The notes under the pieces were generated by a model, which was not told the DNA's origin, ran no database searches, and saw only the letters and a program-made list of their open reading frames with translations. A stretch of DNA of 55,173 nucleotides from Bacillota bacterium (GTDB taxonomy: Bacteria > Bacillota > Bacilli > Paenibacillales > NBRC-103111), in contig JAEWIS010000015.1 of NCBI GenBank assembly GCA_023386955.1, forward strand, positions 1 to 55,173, in the 5' to 3' direction. Each line of letters begins with the position of its first letter. Position 1 is the first letter of the stretch. Below, piece after piece: positions 15,776 through 25,387 of this stretch. The position numbers and the translations under genes were made by a program.

Positions 15776-16645
15776 TTATCCCATGCCCATCCTCATGCTG
15801 CGGTACTGGCCTGGTGCCATTCCCGTCCGGGTGCGGAACAGGCGGATAAAATAGTTCACGTTCTCAATGCCAACCTGAAGGCCGATCTCCGTGACGGAGA
15901 AGCCTGTGCTCTCCAGGAGTGACTTGGCTTTTTTGATCTGCAGATCATGGAGATACTGCAGCGGGCTCATGCCCGTATGCTGCTTAAGGCAGCGGGCCAG
16001 GTAGTCGAAGTGGAAATGCAGCGCCTGCTCCATATGCTTGGCATCGAAGGGCCGGGCCAGATTCTGCTGCAGGTACAGGATGACCTGATCGCAGAGCAGC
16101 CTGGAGCGGGACGTGGACCGGCTTCGCGCCGAAGCCTGCAATTCGGCCAGCAGCCCGGAGAATTGGGCCTGCAGGGGCAACGAACTGGCCGGCGACAAGG
16201 TCTGCTCCAGCTCCAGCATCCGCTTAAGATACGGAAGGATATCGGATTTGTGCCATTCCGCAAACTTGGGCAGATACATGAGCTGGGAGCACGGAGCAAG
16301 ATCGAAGTCGGTCCTTTGAGAAACGGGCACCGACCAGGGGATCTGGCTGCTGTCCACAGTCCGCACAGGCGCCGGGTGGACGAAGTGGATCCAGTAGATT
16401 TCGGTGGTATCCTCGCAGGGCCGCTGTCCGCCATGGGTGCGCCCCGGCTCCAGCACCAGCATGGAGCCTTCACCAATATCATATTGCTGACCGTCCTCCC
16501 ACATGTACAAAGCGCCTTTTACGACAAAAATCATGTCATAAACATGGAAGGACCGCACAAAATGATGCTGGCCCGGTTTCCAGAAGCCGTAGCCGATTAA
16601 CATTAACTGGGGTAAGGGCGGAATCGCCAGCTCCAGACATTGCAA
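15776..16645 (-). CDS. AraC-family regulator of the adjacent glycosidase
   Basis: A 289-residue regulator. The N-terminal cupin (about 20-115) carries the sugar-sensor pattern HVYDMIFVVKGALYMWEDGQQYDIGEGSMLVLEPGRTHGG. The C-terminal AraC domain (about 190-285) shows YLHDLQIKKAKSLLESTGFSVTEIGLQVGIENVNYFIRLFRTRTGMAPGQYR. It is transcribed divergently from the GH151-like gene 179 bp away, the usual arrangement of a regulator with its glycosidase target. The inducer is probably the enzyme's sugar product, which is inference. Confidence 0.92.
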   Translation of the reverse strand: MQCLELAIPPLPQLMLIGYGFWKPGQHHFVRSFHVYDMIFVVKGALYMWEDGQQYDIGEGSMLVLEPGRTHGGQRPCEDTTEIYWIHFVHPAPVRTVDSSQIPWSVPVSQRTDFDLAPCSQLMYLPKFAEWHKSDILPYLKRMLELEQTLSPASSLPLQAQFSGLLAELQASARSRSTSRSRLLCDQVILYLQQNLARPFDAKHMEQALHFHFDYLARCLKQHTGMSPLQYLHDLQIKKAKSLLESTGFSVTEIGLQVGIENVNYFIRLFRTRTGMAPGQYRSMRMGMG

Positions 16646-16824
16646 GCCAAGGGCCTCCTTTTTCCTGAGGGATCATGCCTCCATTCTAACATAGACGCCG
16701 CCTGAACAGGTAGAAACTGTGCTATATAAAGTCGTTTATGTTCCTACCCCGGCGGAATGCAGCCCCGTATAGTAAAGCTGTAGAAGCATCCATCATATCC
16801 CCATTCACGAAGGAGACGATTCTT

Positions 16825-18795
16825 ATGCGGTTTCGGCAGGTTCATCTGGATTTTCACACCTCGGAGGCCATTCAGCCCATCGGAGGGCAATTTAACAAAC
16901 AGCAGTTTCAGGACATGCTGAAGCTGGGGTATGTGGACTCCATCACGATTTTTTCCAAGTGTCATCATGGCTGGGCCTATCACCCCTCGGAGGCCAATGA
17001 GACACACCCCGGTCTTTCCTTCGACTTGTTGGGGGCCATGATCGAGGCTGCACATGAAATTGACGTAAAAACACCGGTTTATCTGTCGGCGGGCCTGGAC
17101 GAAAAGCTGGCGCGCCGCCACCCCGAGTGGCTGATTCGTGACGCGGAGGACCGGACCAATTGGGTGAGAAGCTTCATGGAGCCGGGTTACCACCAGTTCT
17201 GCATGAACTCCCCTTATCTGGACCTGCTGCTGGCCCAAATCCGGGAAACACTGTCCCGTTATGATGCAGACGGCCTTTTCCTGGATATTGTCGGGGTACG
17301 GAAATGCTACTGCCACAACTGCCTGGAGAGCATCCGCAATGAAGGCGGGGACCCCCGGGATGAAGCCGCTATGCAAAAGCTCTGGGAGCGGACTTACGCC
17401 ACCTATACGGCGAGAGTGAAGGAGGTGGTGGAGGCTGTGAAGCCGGGCCTTCCCATCTTCCACAACAGCGGCCATGTCCGGCGGGGACGGCGTGACCTGG
17501 CAGCGATGAACACCCATCTGGAGCTGGAATCTTTGCCTACCGGAGGCTGGGGATATGATCACTTCCCGCTGTCGGCCCGTTATGTCCAGCCGCTGGGTAT
17601 CGACTTTCTGGGGATGACAGGCAAATTCCATACGTCCTGGGGGGAGTTCGGCGGGTACAAACATCCCAACGCCCTGCGTTATGAGGCGGCGCTCAGCATC
17701 GCCAACGGCGCCCGATGCTCCATTGGAGACCAGCTCCATCCGGACGGCCGGATGGACGAGGCGACCTACCGGCTCATCGGCGAGGCGTACCGGGAGGTAG
17801 TCGATAAGGAGGCCTGGTGCGTGGATGCCACCAACGTGGCCGATGTGGCCCTGCTCTCTCTGGAGGCGGCAGGTGTCCACCCGCTGGCATCCCGCGAGCC
17901 CGAATCAGATTCGGATGCCGGAGCGGTGCGTATGCTGCTCGAGGGCAAGTTTCTGTTCGATGTGATTGACCGGGAGCAGGAGTTCGCCCCGTATAAGGTA
18001 GTGATTCTGCCGGATTATGTGGCGGTGGATGAAACGCTGCGGAGTAAGCTGGAGCAATATGCGGCACAGGGAGGCAAAATTCTGGCTACCGGATGGTCGG
18101 GGCTTGCTGCAGACGGCAGCCGGTTTGTTCTGGATTTTGGGTTGCGGTATGAAGGGGTAAATCCCTTTCGGCCGGATTATTTCCGCCCTTCGTTTGAGCC
18201 GGGCCGTCTGGGCGAAGCCTCGTATATCTTCTATTCGCAGGGCCAACGCATCGGGCTGGACGGAGGTACGGAGCTTGGCCGCCGGGAGGACCCTTACTTC
18301 AACCGGGACGCTGCCGCCTTCTGCTCCCACCAGCACACACCCAGCAGCAATATGTCCTGCGGCCCGGGTATGGTGGAAAGCGGAAGCGGGATTTATGTGG
18401 CGTGGAATGTGTTTGAGGACTATGCAGCCAAGGGCAGCCTGATTCTGAAGGAGACGGTCATGTATGCGTTAAACCGCCTGCTCCCCGGTAAAACGCTGAC
18501 GACTTCACTTCCCGCCCAAGGAGTTGTGACTCTGCAGGACCAAAGAGGGCAGAAGCGCCTGGTCAACCATCTGCTGTATGCGTCCCCCGTACGCCGGGGC
18601 AAGGATATTGAGATTATCGAGGACATTCTTCCGTTGTATGAGGTGGAGGTATCTGTTGTTGCCGCCCGCCCGGTAAAAAAGGTCTATCTGGCGCCGCAGC
18701 TGACAGAGCTCCCATTCCGGCAGGAGTCGGGGCGGGTTTCCTACACCGTGCCGCGCCTGGAGTGCCATCAGATGGTCGTGCTGGATTACGAATAA
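16825..18795 (+). CDS. glycoside hydrolase, probable GH151 alpha-L-fucosidase type
   Basis: A 656-residue cytoplasmic protein (no signal peptide). RQVHLDFHTSEAI opens an (alpha/beta)8 barrel. SITIFSKCHHGWAYHP and DADGLFLDIVGVRKCYCHNC follow; Asp154 of FLDI sits where a barrel nucleophile would be, next to a Cys cluster (161, 163, 166). A beta-galactosidase-type trimerisation (GATase-like) domain follows from about 370 (NVADVALLS...DYVAVDETLRSKLEQYAAQGGKILATG). This layout fits GH151; assignment is from memory of family sequences and fucose specificity is unproven. The start at 16825 follows AAGGAGA. The divergent AraC gene probably regulates it. Confidence 0.7.
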   Translation: MRFRQVHLDFHTSEAIQPIGGQFNKQQFQDMLKLGYVDSITIFSKCHHGWAYHPSEANETHPGLSFDLLGAMIEAAHEIDVKTPVYLSAGLDEKLARRHPEWLIRDAEDRTNWVRSFMEPGYHQFCMNSPYLDLLLAQIRETLSRYDADGLFLDIVGVRKCYCHNCLESIRNEGGDPRDEAAMQKLWERTYATYTARVKEVVEAVKPGLPIFHNSGHVRRGRRDLAAMNTHLELESLPTGGWGYDHFPLSARYVQPLGIDFLGMTGKFHTSWGEFGGYKHPNALRYEAALSIANGARCSIGDQLHPDGRMDEATYRLIGEAYREVVDKEAWCVDATNVADVALLSLEAAGVHPLASREPESDSDAGAVRMLLEGKFLFDVIDREQEFAPYKVVILPDYVAVDETLRSKLEQYAAQGGKILATGWSGLAADGSRFVLDFGLRYEGVNPFRPDYFRPSFEPGRLGEASYIFYSQGQRIGLDGGTELGRREDPYFNRDAAAFCSHQHTPSSNMSCGPGMVESGSGIYVAWNVFEDYAAKGSLILKETVMYALNRLLPGKTLTTSLPAQGVVTLQDQRGQKRLVNHLLYASPVRRGKDIEIIEDILPLYEVEVSVVAARPVKKVYLAPQLTELPFRQESGRVSYTVPRLECHQMVVLDYE

Positions 18796-18911
18796 TCTCC
18801 GGAGAACATCTTCTTGGCCAATTGCATAAAGTATGGAGCTAATTAATAATCATTTTTATATAAAAAGTTTTATTGCCGCTCTGGACGGGTATTCAATAGG
18901 AGGTCTGCATC

Positions 18912-19079
18912 CTAGGGTCTGTCTTCAAACCCGCTTGAGGGCATCTTTTACCGCCTTTTCGTCCCGAGCTAGCGTTACTTTCGCTTGACGTACCCCCGGT
19001 GAACTAGCGCAAAAGTGCCTTGCCTGGAACGAAAATTCGCCAAAATCTGCTCCCCTCGGAGTTTGAAGACAGCCCCTAG
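18912..19079. mobile_element. MITE-like element, 160 bp with 15-bp terminal inverted repeats
   Basis: The ends GGTCTGTCTTCAAAC (18916-18930) and GTTTGAAGACAGCCC (19061-19075) are inverted repeats with one mismatch. The element is flanked on both sides by CTAG (18912-18915, 19076-19079), which looks like a 4-bp target duplication of the YTAR type made by IS5-group elements. It has no coding capacity for a transposase. It lies 31 bp upstream of a lipoprotein gene in the 315-bp gap 18796-19110; the rest of the gap is AT-rich with no other feature seen. Confidence 0.75.
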
Positions 19080-19110
19080 CAGCCTTATCCAATAGAAAAG
19101 GAGTGAGCAC

Positions 19111-19659
19111 ATGCGTAAGCATATACTTGCCCTGACAGCGGCTGTGATCTCCGGCGCCCTTTTGCTCAGTGCATGCGGCAAGGAGGAAAGCGAGCCCGTA
19201 ACGGCTTCACCGGGGATGTCGGCAGCGGCTGCAAGCCCAACCGCCGTCAGCGGAGCAAGCACCAAACCCGGGGTCAGCCCTGCCGCCAGCATGTCGGCCA
19301 GCGCCAGTCCCAGTCCCAGCGCCAATGCCGGTTCGGTGGAATTGCCCGATAACCTGCCGAAGGATTTCCCGCTGCCCGCGGATGCGAAGATCAGCACCAC
19401 CCATTCCGGCAGCTCGGACGGCAAAAAAACTGCGATTCTGATCTTTACCACCAAGGAAAGCATAGACGCCGTTGCCAAGCTGTATAAGGATTATTTCAAC
19501 GGCAAGCTGGGCCGCGATGCCGCCCAGACCATAGACGAAAAGAATATCATTATCCAAGGCTTCACCCAGGACAACAAACAAAGCTGGTCGATGATCGGCG
19601 GCAAGATGGCGTCCCAGGAAGGCGTGATTGAGCTGACCGTCACCTGGGCGGAAACCTGA
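19111..19659 (+). CDS. hypothetical lipoprotein with Ser/Ala/Pro linker
   Basis: A 182-residue predicted lipoprotein. The signal peptide ends in the lipobox LLSAC, with Cys22 lipidated. A low-complexity Ala/Ser/Pro/Met linker (about 30-75, SASASPSPSANAG) follows. A small globular domain comes last (LPDNLPKDFPLPADAKISTTHSG... to the end) whose alternating strands and helices suggest a compact alpha/beta fold. AAGGAGTGAG precedes the ATG. A MITE-like element lies just upstream and may have displaced or supplied its promoter. Similar short lipoproteins are common in Paenibacillus but have no assigned function. Confidence 0.8.
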   Translation: MRKHILALTAAVISGALLLSACGKEESEPVTASPGMSAAAASPTAVSGASTKPGVSPAASMSASASPSPSANAGSVELPDNLPKDFPLPADAKISTTHSGSSDGKKTAILIFTTKESIDAVAKLYKDYFNGKLGRDAAQTIDEKNIIIQGFTQDNKQSWSMIGGKMASQEGVIELTVTWAET

Positions 19660-19710
19660 GCCAGCGTGCAGCGTATCCCATCCGGGAGAGCTCCCTTTTA
19701 TTCGCTCTCA

Positions 19711-19757
19711 TGCAAAAAGACTGTCCCCCAACAAATCCGGGGACAGTCTTTTTTGCA
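19711..19757. terminator. bidirectional intrinsic terminator
   Basis: GCAAAAAGACTGTCCCC pairs with GGGGACAGTCTTTTTTGC, giving a stem of at least 15 bp with A and T runs on opposite sides. It serves the convergent lipoprotein and GH42-like genes. Confidence 0.92.
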
Positions 19758-19758
19758 G

Positions 19759-22700
19759 CTACTCCACTCGGAAAAGATAAGGTGTCAGCGGCTCCAGAGT
19801 CAACACGGGATTATCCTGAGCCTCTCCGGTAATCAGATTGGTATACCCCGCCGCCTGCACTCCTCCGGCATATACGGCAGCCAATACCGTTTCATTTCCA
19901 TAATTCACCACATTGACCAAAGTGCCGCCTTGATAGCTCACACTCCGCCACTCTACATTGTACGGCATGGCGCCTGTTGACGGGTCCCCCAGCAGCAGCC
20001 GACCCGGGTTCAGATCCGCCAGAATGGGCTGGAGGTAATCGCGGAGCTGCGCCGCCGTCCCATTCACAGCGGTAATATAGTCCGCCTGCAGCAGAACCGC
20101 GTTGCGGTCAGCGGCAGACTGGTTTTCCCCACGGGGAGTCTTCTCCAGAGAATGGCTGCCGATCACCAGCACCCGACCACCCTGCTCCTGGAAGGCCTTG
20201 ATGGCAGCCAGGGTAGCCGTCTCCACCCGGCTTGCAGCAGGTACTACCAGCAGCTTATAGGCGGACAGCCCTCCCCCGGCAGCCTGCTTCTCCGAGATAA
20301 ACCCCACCTTTTCCCCGCTGTAGGACAGGGCTTCGTAGGAACGGAGCAGCACATTGTCGTAATCCCCGGAAAAGACGGCTGACGCTGTTGAATACAAAAT
20401 GGCAGCCTGAGGCTGTTCATTCTGGAACGCCGTTCCCTCCCGGGCCAGCCGGTTCAAGTCCAGATTGGAGCGTCCGGCTGCGGCCACCGCATCGGGACGG
20501 TGGAGAATGCTCCCCTCCCGGCTGGAGGCTTCGTCATACGTGCGCTCCCACACCCAGAGTGTGGAGGCTCCCCGGCCGTGAATGGCGCTTTGCCACAGCA
20601 CAGAACGGACATGCTTGGCCTGCTCCGGGGTGTACACTCTGTCCCCGTCGGCGATGACATGATGCTCGGAATTGAACACAGGAGCTTTTTTGAAGGAGGT
20701 TTGCATATCATAGAAGCTCAGCTCCTCCAGGAAGCCCTTCGGCCCTTCGTTGATGTAATTCCAATTGTCATTGCCGTTGATCTGGCTGAACTCCGAAAAG
20801 CGCTCCATGTCCACACCCCAGGACAGGCTTCCCCAGGGATCGCCCATAATCTTGGCATGGACCGGAAGGTCAGGAGCCAGCTCACGGATGATTCCGGCCA
20901 TCCATTCATGCCAGCGGGCGAAATAATCGTTATTGAACAGCACATAATCGTACGCCTGCGGGGCAGCCGACACATTGGCCGGCATAGGCACCTCCGAGAA
21001 CGCGGCGTAGCTGCTGCCGTACACCCGGTTCAGCCCGGCAATGTCCCCGCCGTACACCTCTGACAGATAGCTGTGCCAGAAGGGCAGGGTATACGGATCC
21101 TTATTGGTCTGATAGACGGATTCGTTGGTCAGCGTAATGCTGTGCAGGGAGCCGTATGGCTCCACAAGGGGAATCAGTGCTCTCAGATAATCCTCGATGA
21201 TGGATTGGGCCATGGGATGGAACACGGAAAATTTGATAAAGCCGTTGCTGCTGATCCCAAGCTCCGGCCACTTGGCCAACGCCCAAGCCGGGAAATAATG
21301 GGGCGATACCAGGAGATTCACCGACACCTGGTTAGCGGCGGCATTCTGCAGAACTTGAACGATATCCGACTGGATTTTTTTGGTGGACACTACATATTCC
21401 TTCTCCGCCGAAAAACCGCTCAGGTCCTCAAAGCCCGGATTGGCCGCCAGATTCACACTGCTTCCCGCCTTGCCCATCCACAGATCATCCACCCAGATGG
21501 TTCCCGTATTCTCGGACACCACCATCAGCTTATAGCTGGTTTCCTGGGGGCCGGTGGTGTATTCGTACGTCACCTCCTGCCAGTCATAGGTGCCGCTGGG
21601 AAAGGATTTCCGCTGCTTCATGGAGCTGCCGCCGGGAAACCAGGTATTGCGCGCGTTATCGCCCTTGACCCAGACCTTGAACTGATAGGTGGTATTGGGC
21701 TCAACTGCAACGGTCTGGGCCACATTGATATACACGTTGGACTGGTACGGCGAGGAATTGGCGATCCGCAGAGAGCGGGAGCCGGAATGGCTGACCCCTT
21801 CAGCCACCGCAGCGGTTGCATTCACATTGCCTGCGCGGCTCACCGAATATTGATTGACGAAGTCCGTCTTGTCCAGAACCACATCCCGCGGGCCGATTTC
21901 CACCTGGATGGCATTCATACCCAGGTCCTGAAACTTGGGAATATCCTCCCTCACCTTATTGAATGCGCCATAACCCGTGAAGAACACCGGCCGCTCCTCC
22001 ACTGCCCCCGTGCTGCGGACAGCCGTATTCGCCATGAAGGAGCCCCCCTCCACCTCCGGCCTGCCGGTGATATACCGCGGAACCGCCACCGGCGTCCGGC
22101 TTCCGTCGAGAAGCCCCTCCAATGCCTGCTTCGCTTCGCCAAACAGCTTCTCCAGCTCCACCGCCACATAATAAGCGCGGCTCAGCCTGCCCTGGGCAAT
22201 ATCCTCCTTGCCGTAAGCAACGAAATCCTTGATTACGGTATAGTTGATCCGCTCGTAATCCGTAGACAGCCCCTGCGCCTCACAGGCCAGCAGCAAGGAC
22301 TCCAGACCGGGAAGCTTGGCGCCTACGGCATCCAGCATGGCTGCTACCTCCGCCGGGGCTTTCACCGCCGACACAGCCGCAGAGGTTTGAGCGGACTTGC
22401 CTGCAGCATCGCTAACCGCAAAGTCCAGGGTGTAATCTCCCGCCTGATTTGGGGTAAAGGGAAGCTTCACCTCCCCCACGGTCCCTCCCGGCAGCTCCAG
22501 GCTGGTGCCGGTGCCAAGGGCGTCCGAGGCCAATTGCAGCGTTGCCGGGTGGGGTTGCCAATTCACGGCGTATACGGAAACATACACCGTGGCGTTCACC
22601 GCTGTCTCTGCCGGGCCCTCCGCCCAGATGCTCCACTCTTCTCCTGCGGGAATCAGATGTACTTTGCCGTGGGAGGAGGGGCTTTTGGCCTTGCCGATGC

Positions 22701-23487
22701 CCGCCGTCCACTCGACCCAGCCTCTGCGGCCGGAGCCGTCGTTGTCATTGATCAGCAGGGTAAAAGGAAGCACATCCGCAGCGGGTCTGGAGCTATAGAT
22801 GGTACTCCACGGCATACGCACCTCATAGATGATTTCATTGCCCTGCTGGACAGCAGCCGCCGTAATCCCGTCCGCTCCCGCCTGAGCCTTGCCTTCGCTG
22901 AAGCGCCAAAGGTGGGCAGCTCCGTCCATATAGTTGATCCCATATTCAGGCCCGTACGCAGCATCCCTGCTAAACGCAAACTGGATGCTGTCCCCCCGCC
23001 ACATGGTACTGCCTGCCACCGGGGCATGCACATTATCCGTCACCTTGGCCGCCCAATAAAAATAGTCATTGTGATAGGCCATATAGACGCTGGCGGACAC
23101 ATCCTCCGGACCTGCCCAGCCGGTCATCTGAATCTGGGCGCTGTCGGCGGGAAGCCGCAGCTCCGCATAGGGCTGCCAATCTGCCAGAGAGCCGTCCATG
23201 GCAATCCCCCCCGCCTCCGCCTCCAGCGCCAAGGCATGGTGATGGCTGCCGAAGGAGAAGCGGAAATCCTCCCATGCCGTATAGACCGGAGGCTCCGGGG
23301 AAGAGGATGCCGCCGCTGCGGATTGTGGCAGCGCTTGCAATTCTTGCCCCAGCACAGCAGCAGGGAATCCCCCTGCCGCCAGTGCGAATACGAGCAGCCA
23401 CACCGCCGCCGCAGAGCACCGCCGCTTCCACGGAGCCCGTATGCTGCGGAATCTGCGGTGTCCAAGCCTGTTGGTTTGGTTGTTCAT
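19759..23487 (-). CDS. secreted multidomain glycoside hydrolase, GH42-like (clan GH-A)
   Basis: A 1242-residue exported enzyme. A long signal peptide has its hydrophobic core at about 25-45. A CBM9/DOMON-like sugar-binding domain follows at about 90-280 (AMDGSLADWQPY...FYWAAKVTDN), then an Ig-like segment and a helical linker. The catalytic barrel starts near 475 (GYGAFNKVREDIPKFQDLGMNAIQVEI), is interrupted by a CBM4/9-type insertion (about 550-690), and resumes with ITLTNESVYQ (Glu789, likely acid/base) and FNSEHHVI (Glu941, likely nucleophile). A trimerisation/GATase-like domain follows from about 1030. The substrate is unknown. It is the last gene of the ABC transporter cluster, 66 bp after a permease. 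Confidence 0.78.
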   Translation of the reverse strand: MNNQTNRLGHRRFRSIRAPWKRRCSAAAVWLLVFALAAGGFPAAVLGQELQALPQSAAAASSSPEPPVYTAWEDFRFSFGSHHHALALEAEAGGIAMDGSLADWQPYAELRLPADSAQIQMTGWAGPEDVSASVYMAYHNDYFYWAAKVTDNVHAPVAGSTMWRGDSIQFAFSRDAAYGPEYGINYMDGAAHLWRFSEGKAQAGADGITAAAVQQGNEIIYEVRMPWSTIYSSRPAADVLPFTLLINDNDGSGRRGWVEWTAGIGKAKSPSSHGKVHLIPAGEEWSIWAEGPAETAVNATVYVSVYAVNWQPHPATLQLASDALGTGTSLELPGGTVGEVKLPFTPNQAGDYTLDFAVSDAAGKSAQTSAAVSAVKAPAEVAAMLDAVGAKLPGLESLLLACEAQGLSTDYERINYTVIKDFVAYGKEDIAQGRLSRAYYVAVELEKLFGEAKQALEGLLDGSRTPVAVPRYITGRPEVEGGSFMANTAVRSTGAVEERPVFFTGYGAFNKVREDIPKFQDLGMNAIQVEIGPRDVVLDKTDFVNQYSVSRAGNVNATAAVAEGVSHSGSRSLRIANSSPYQSNVYINVAQTVAVEPNTTYQFKVWVKGDNARNTWFPGGSSMKQRKSFPSGTYDWQEVTYEYTTGPQETSYKLMVVSENTGTIWVDDLWMGKAGSSVNLAANPGFEDLSGFSAEKEYVVSTKKIQSDIVQVLQNAAANQVSVNLLVSPHYFPAWALAKWPELGISSNGFIKFSVFHPMAQSIIEDYLRALIPLVEPYGSLHSITLTNESVYQTNKDPYTLPFWHSYLSEVYGGDIAGLNRVYGSSYAAFSEVPMPANVSAAPQAYDYVLFNNDYFARWHEWMAGIIRELAPDLPVHAKIMGDPWGSLSWGVDMERFSEFSQINGNDNWNYINEGPKGFLEELSFYDMQTSFKKAPVFNSEHHVIADGDRVYTPEQAKHVRSVLWQSAIHGRGASTLWVWERTYDEASSREGSILHRPDAVAAAGRSNLDLNRLAREGTAFQNEQPQAAILYSTASAVFSGDYDNVLLRSYEALSYSGEKVGFISEKQAAGGGLSAYKLLVVPAASRVETATLAAIKAFQEQGGRVLVIGSHSLEKTPRGENQSAADRNAVLLQADYITAVNGTAAQLRDYLQPILADLNPGRLLLGDPSTGAMPYNVEWRSVSYQGGTLVNVVNYGNETVLAAVYAGGVQAAGYTNLITGEAQDNPVLTLEPLTPYLFRVE

Positions 23488-23553
23488 TCATTTGCTCCCT
23501 TCGTGATAAGAGCTGCGGGGAAATGTTTTCGCCGCAGTCTCTAAGCTGCCGGC

Positions 23554-24411
23554 TCAGCCCTTTACCGAACCCAGCAGCACCCCTTTGACAAAATATTTTT
23601 GCAGAAACGGATACACGCACAGAATGGGCAGCACGGTAATCATAATGCCCGCCGCCTTCAGCCCCTCCGGTTGGATATAACGGGAGGCGTCTCCGCCGCT
23701 GAGCAGGGCGTCCAGCGGAGTTTGCAGCATCTGGTACAGCTTCACCGTCACCGGCAGGAGCTTCGATTTGCTGATGAAATAAAGGGCATTGGCGTAGGTA
23801 TTCCACAAGGCCACCGCGTAGAACAGCGAGATGGCGGCCAGAATAGGCTTAGACAGAGGCAGGGTCAGCCGGACGAATATGGTCAGGTCCGTGGCCCCAT
23901 CGATCATGGCGGACTCCTCCAGCTCCTTGGGCAGCCCCTCAAAAAAGGACTTCATCACAAACAGGTTATAGGCGCTTACCAGACCTGGCAGCCAGATGGC
24001 CCAGAAGGTGTTCATCAGATGCAGATTCTTGATCAGTAGGAACAGCGGAATCAGCCCGGTGCCGAACATCATGCTGAACAGCACGGCAAAGGTGAACATG
24101 GCTCTGCCCTTCAGGCGCTGCTTCGACAGGGAAAACGCAGCCAGCGTGGTAGCTGTCATCTGAAGCAGGGTGCCCAGCAGGGTAATCACTACCGTATTGC
24201 GCATGGCATACAGCAGCTGGCCGTCCTGAAACAGCTTCAAGTAGGCCATACCGTTGAATTCCACCGGCCACAATACCACCTCGCCGGACACAATGGCCCG
24301 GCTGCTGCTGAAGGACATGGCCAGCACATTCAGGATGGGGAACACGGTGGTAAAGGCGCACAACGCCAGCACCAGATACAGGGGAAGACCTCTCAGCCTG
24401 CGCTTTACCAT
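23554..24411 (-). CDS. sugar ABC transporter permease, CUT1, MalG/YtcP type
   Basis: A 285-residue inner-membrane permease with six predicted spans. The EAA loop that contacts the ATPase reads EELEESAMIDGATDLTIFVRLTLPLSKPILA. The C-terminal IQPEGLKAAGIMITVLPILCVYPFLQKYFVKGVLLGSVKG is typical of YtcP-like permeases. It pairs with the upstream permease, whose stop codon overlaps its start by seven bases (ATGGTAA). No ATPase gene is in the cluster. In Bacillota such importers share an MsmX-type ATPase encoded elsewhere, which probably applies here. Confidence 0.95.
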   Translation of the reverse strand: MVKRRLRGLPLYLVLALCAFTTVFPILNVLAMSFSSSRAIVSGEVVLWPVEFNGMAYLKLFQDGQLLYAMRNTVVITLLGTLLQMTATTLAAFSLSKQRLKGRAMFTFAVLFSMMFGTGLIPLFLLIKNLHLMNTFWAIWLPGLVSAYNLFVMKSFFEGLPKELEESAMIDGATDLTIFVRLTLPLSKPILAAISLFYAVALWNTYANALYFISKSKLLPVTVKLYQMLQTPLDALLSGGDASRYIQPEGLKAAGIMITVLPILCVYPFLQKYFVKGVLLGSVKG

Positions 24412-25379
24412 AATCCTCCCTCCCCCAGCCTTTTCACAATTTTATTGACTGCAAGCACCAGGATCAGACTGATGATTCCCTGGAACAAGCCCACCGCCGT
24501 CGCCAGGCTGTATTGGGCATTCTGCAGACCAACCCGGTAGACATAAGTGCTGATCACATCCGATACGCTGAACACAGCCGCATTCTGCAAATTCAATACC
24601 TGCTCGAAGCCGACATCCATCATTTTGCCCATTTGCAGCACCAGCAGAATGGCAATGGTGCCCCGGATGCCAGGCAGCGTAATATGCCAGATTTGCCGCA
24701 GCTTGGAGGCTCCGTCGATTTTGGCTGCTTCATACAGCCCGGGGTCAATGGAGGTAATAGCCGCCATATAGATGATGGTCCCCCAGCCGGCGCTCTGCCA
24801 CACGGTGGAGGCGCTGAACACCGCCGGCCACCAGCGGGTGCTGGTCATGAAGAAGATGGGCTCCTGACCGAAGAATTGCAGCAGCGAATTGACCACCCCT
24901 GTGGAGGGAGACAGCAGGGAGGTGATGATTCCTCCCAGCACAACCCAGGAAATGAAGAACGGCAGATACAGCATATTCTGCACAACCCGTTTGAACCAAT
25001 TGACCCTTACCTCATTAAGCAGAATAGCCAGCACAATGGGAGCGGGGAAGGCCACGATCAGATTGTATAGGTTGAGCAGCAGGGTGTTGCGCAGGATCAT
25101 CCAGAAATCCGGGCTGTGGAACAGAATCCGGAAGTGCTTGAGCCCCACCCACGGACTGCCCCAGATGCCCTCCAGCAGCCGAAAATCCTTGAAGGCAATA
25201 ACCTCTCCGAACAGAGTCACATATTTGAACAGCAGGAAAAACGACATGGCCGGAAGCAGGAACAGATACAGATAACGGTCACGCACCAAATAATACAGCA
25301 GGCCTCTCCGGGACCTCCGCTCCGGCACTCCGTCAAGGGGAACCTTGTTCACCAGGGAATGCTTTTGTAATGAGTTCAT
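24405..25379 (-). CDS. sugar ABC transporter permease, CUT1, LplB/YteP type
   Basis: A 324-residue permease with six spans and an N-terminal extension (MNSLQKHSLVNKVPLDGVPERRSRRG). The EAA motif is YEAAKIDGASKLRQIWHITLPGIRGTIAILL. The conserved front LFLLPAMSFFLLFKYVTLFGEVIAFKDF marks the LplB group, which imports oligosaccharides such as aldouronates or rhamnogalacturonan fragments. It lies eight bases after the binding-protein gene and overlaps the next permease, so the cluster is one operon. Confidence 0.95.
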   Translation of the reverse strand: MNSLQKHSLVNKVPLDGVPERRSRRGLLYYLVRDRYLYLFLLPAMSFFLLFKYVTLFGEVIAFKDFRLLEGIWGSPWVGLKHFRILFHSPDFWMILRNTLLLNLYNLIVAFPAPIVLAILLNEVRVNWFKRVVQNMLYLPFFISWVVLGGIITSLLSPSTGVVNSLLQFFGQEPIFFMTSTRWWPAVFSASTVWQSAGWGTIIYMAAITSIDPGLYEAAKIDGASKLRQIWHITLPGIRGTIAILLVLQMGKMMDVGFEQVLNLQNAAVFSVSDVISTYVYRVGLQNAQYSLATAVGLFQGIISLILVLAVNKIVKRLGEGGLW

Positions 25380-25387
25380 CTCCTACC

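Noticed and set aside
21073..23544. 823-codon plus-strand open frame opposite the GH42-like gene
   Set aside because: Antisense shadow produced by GC-rich codon use; its composition (His, Arg, Gly rich, no domain) is not protein-like.
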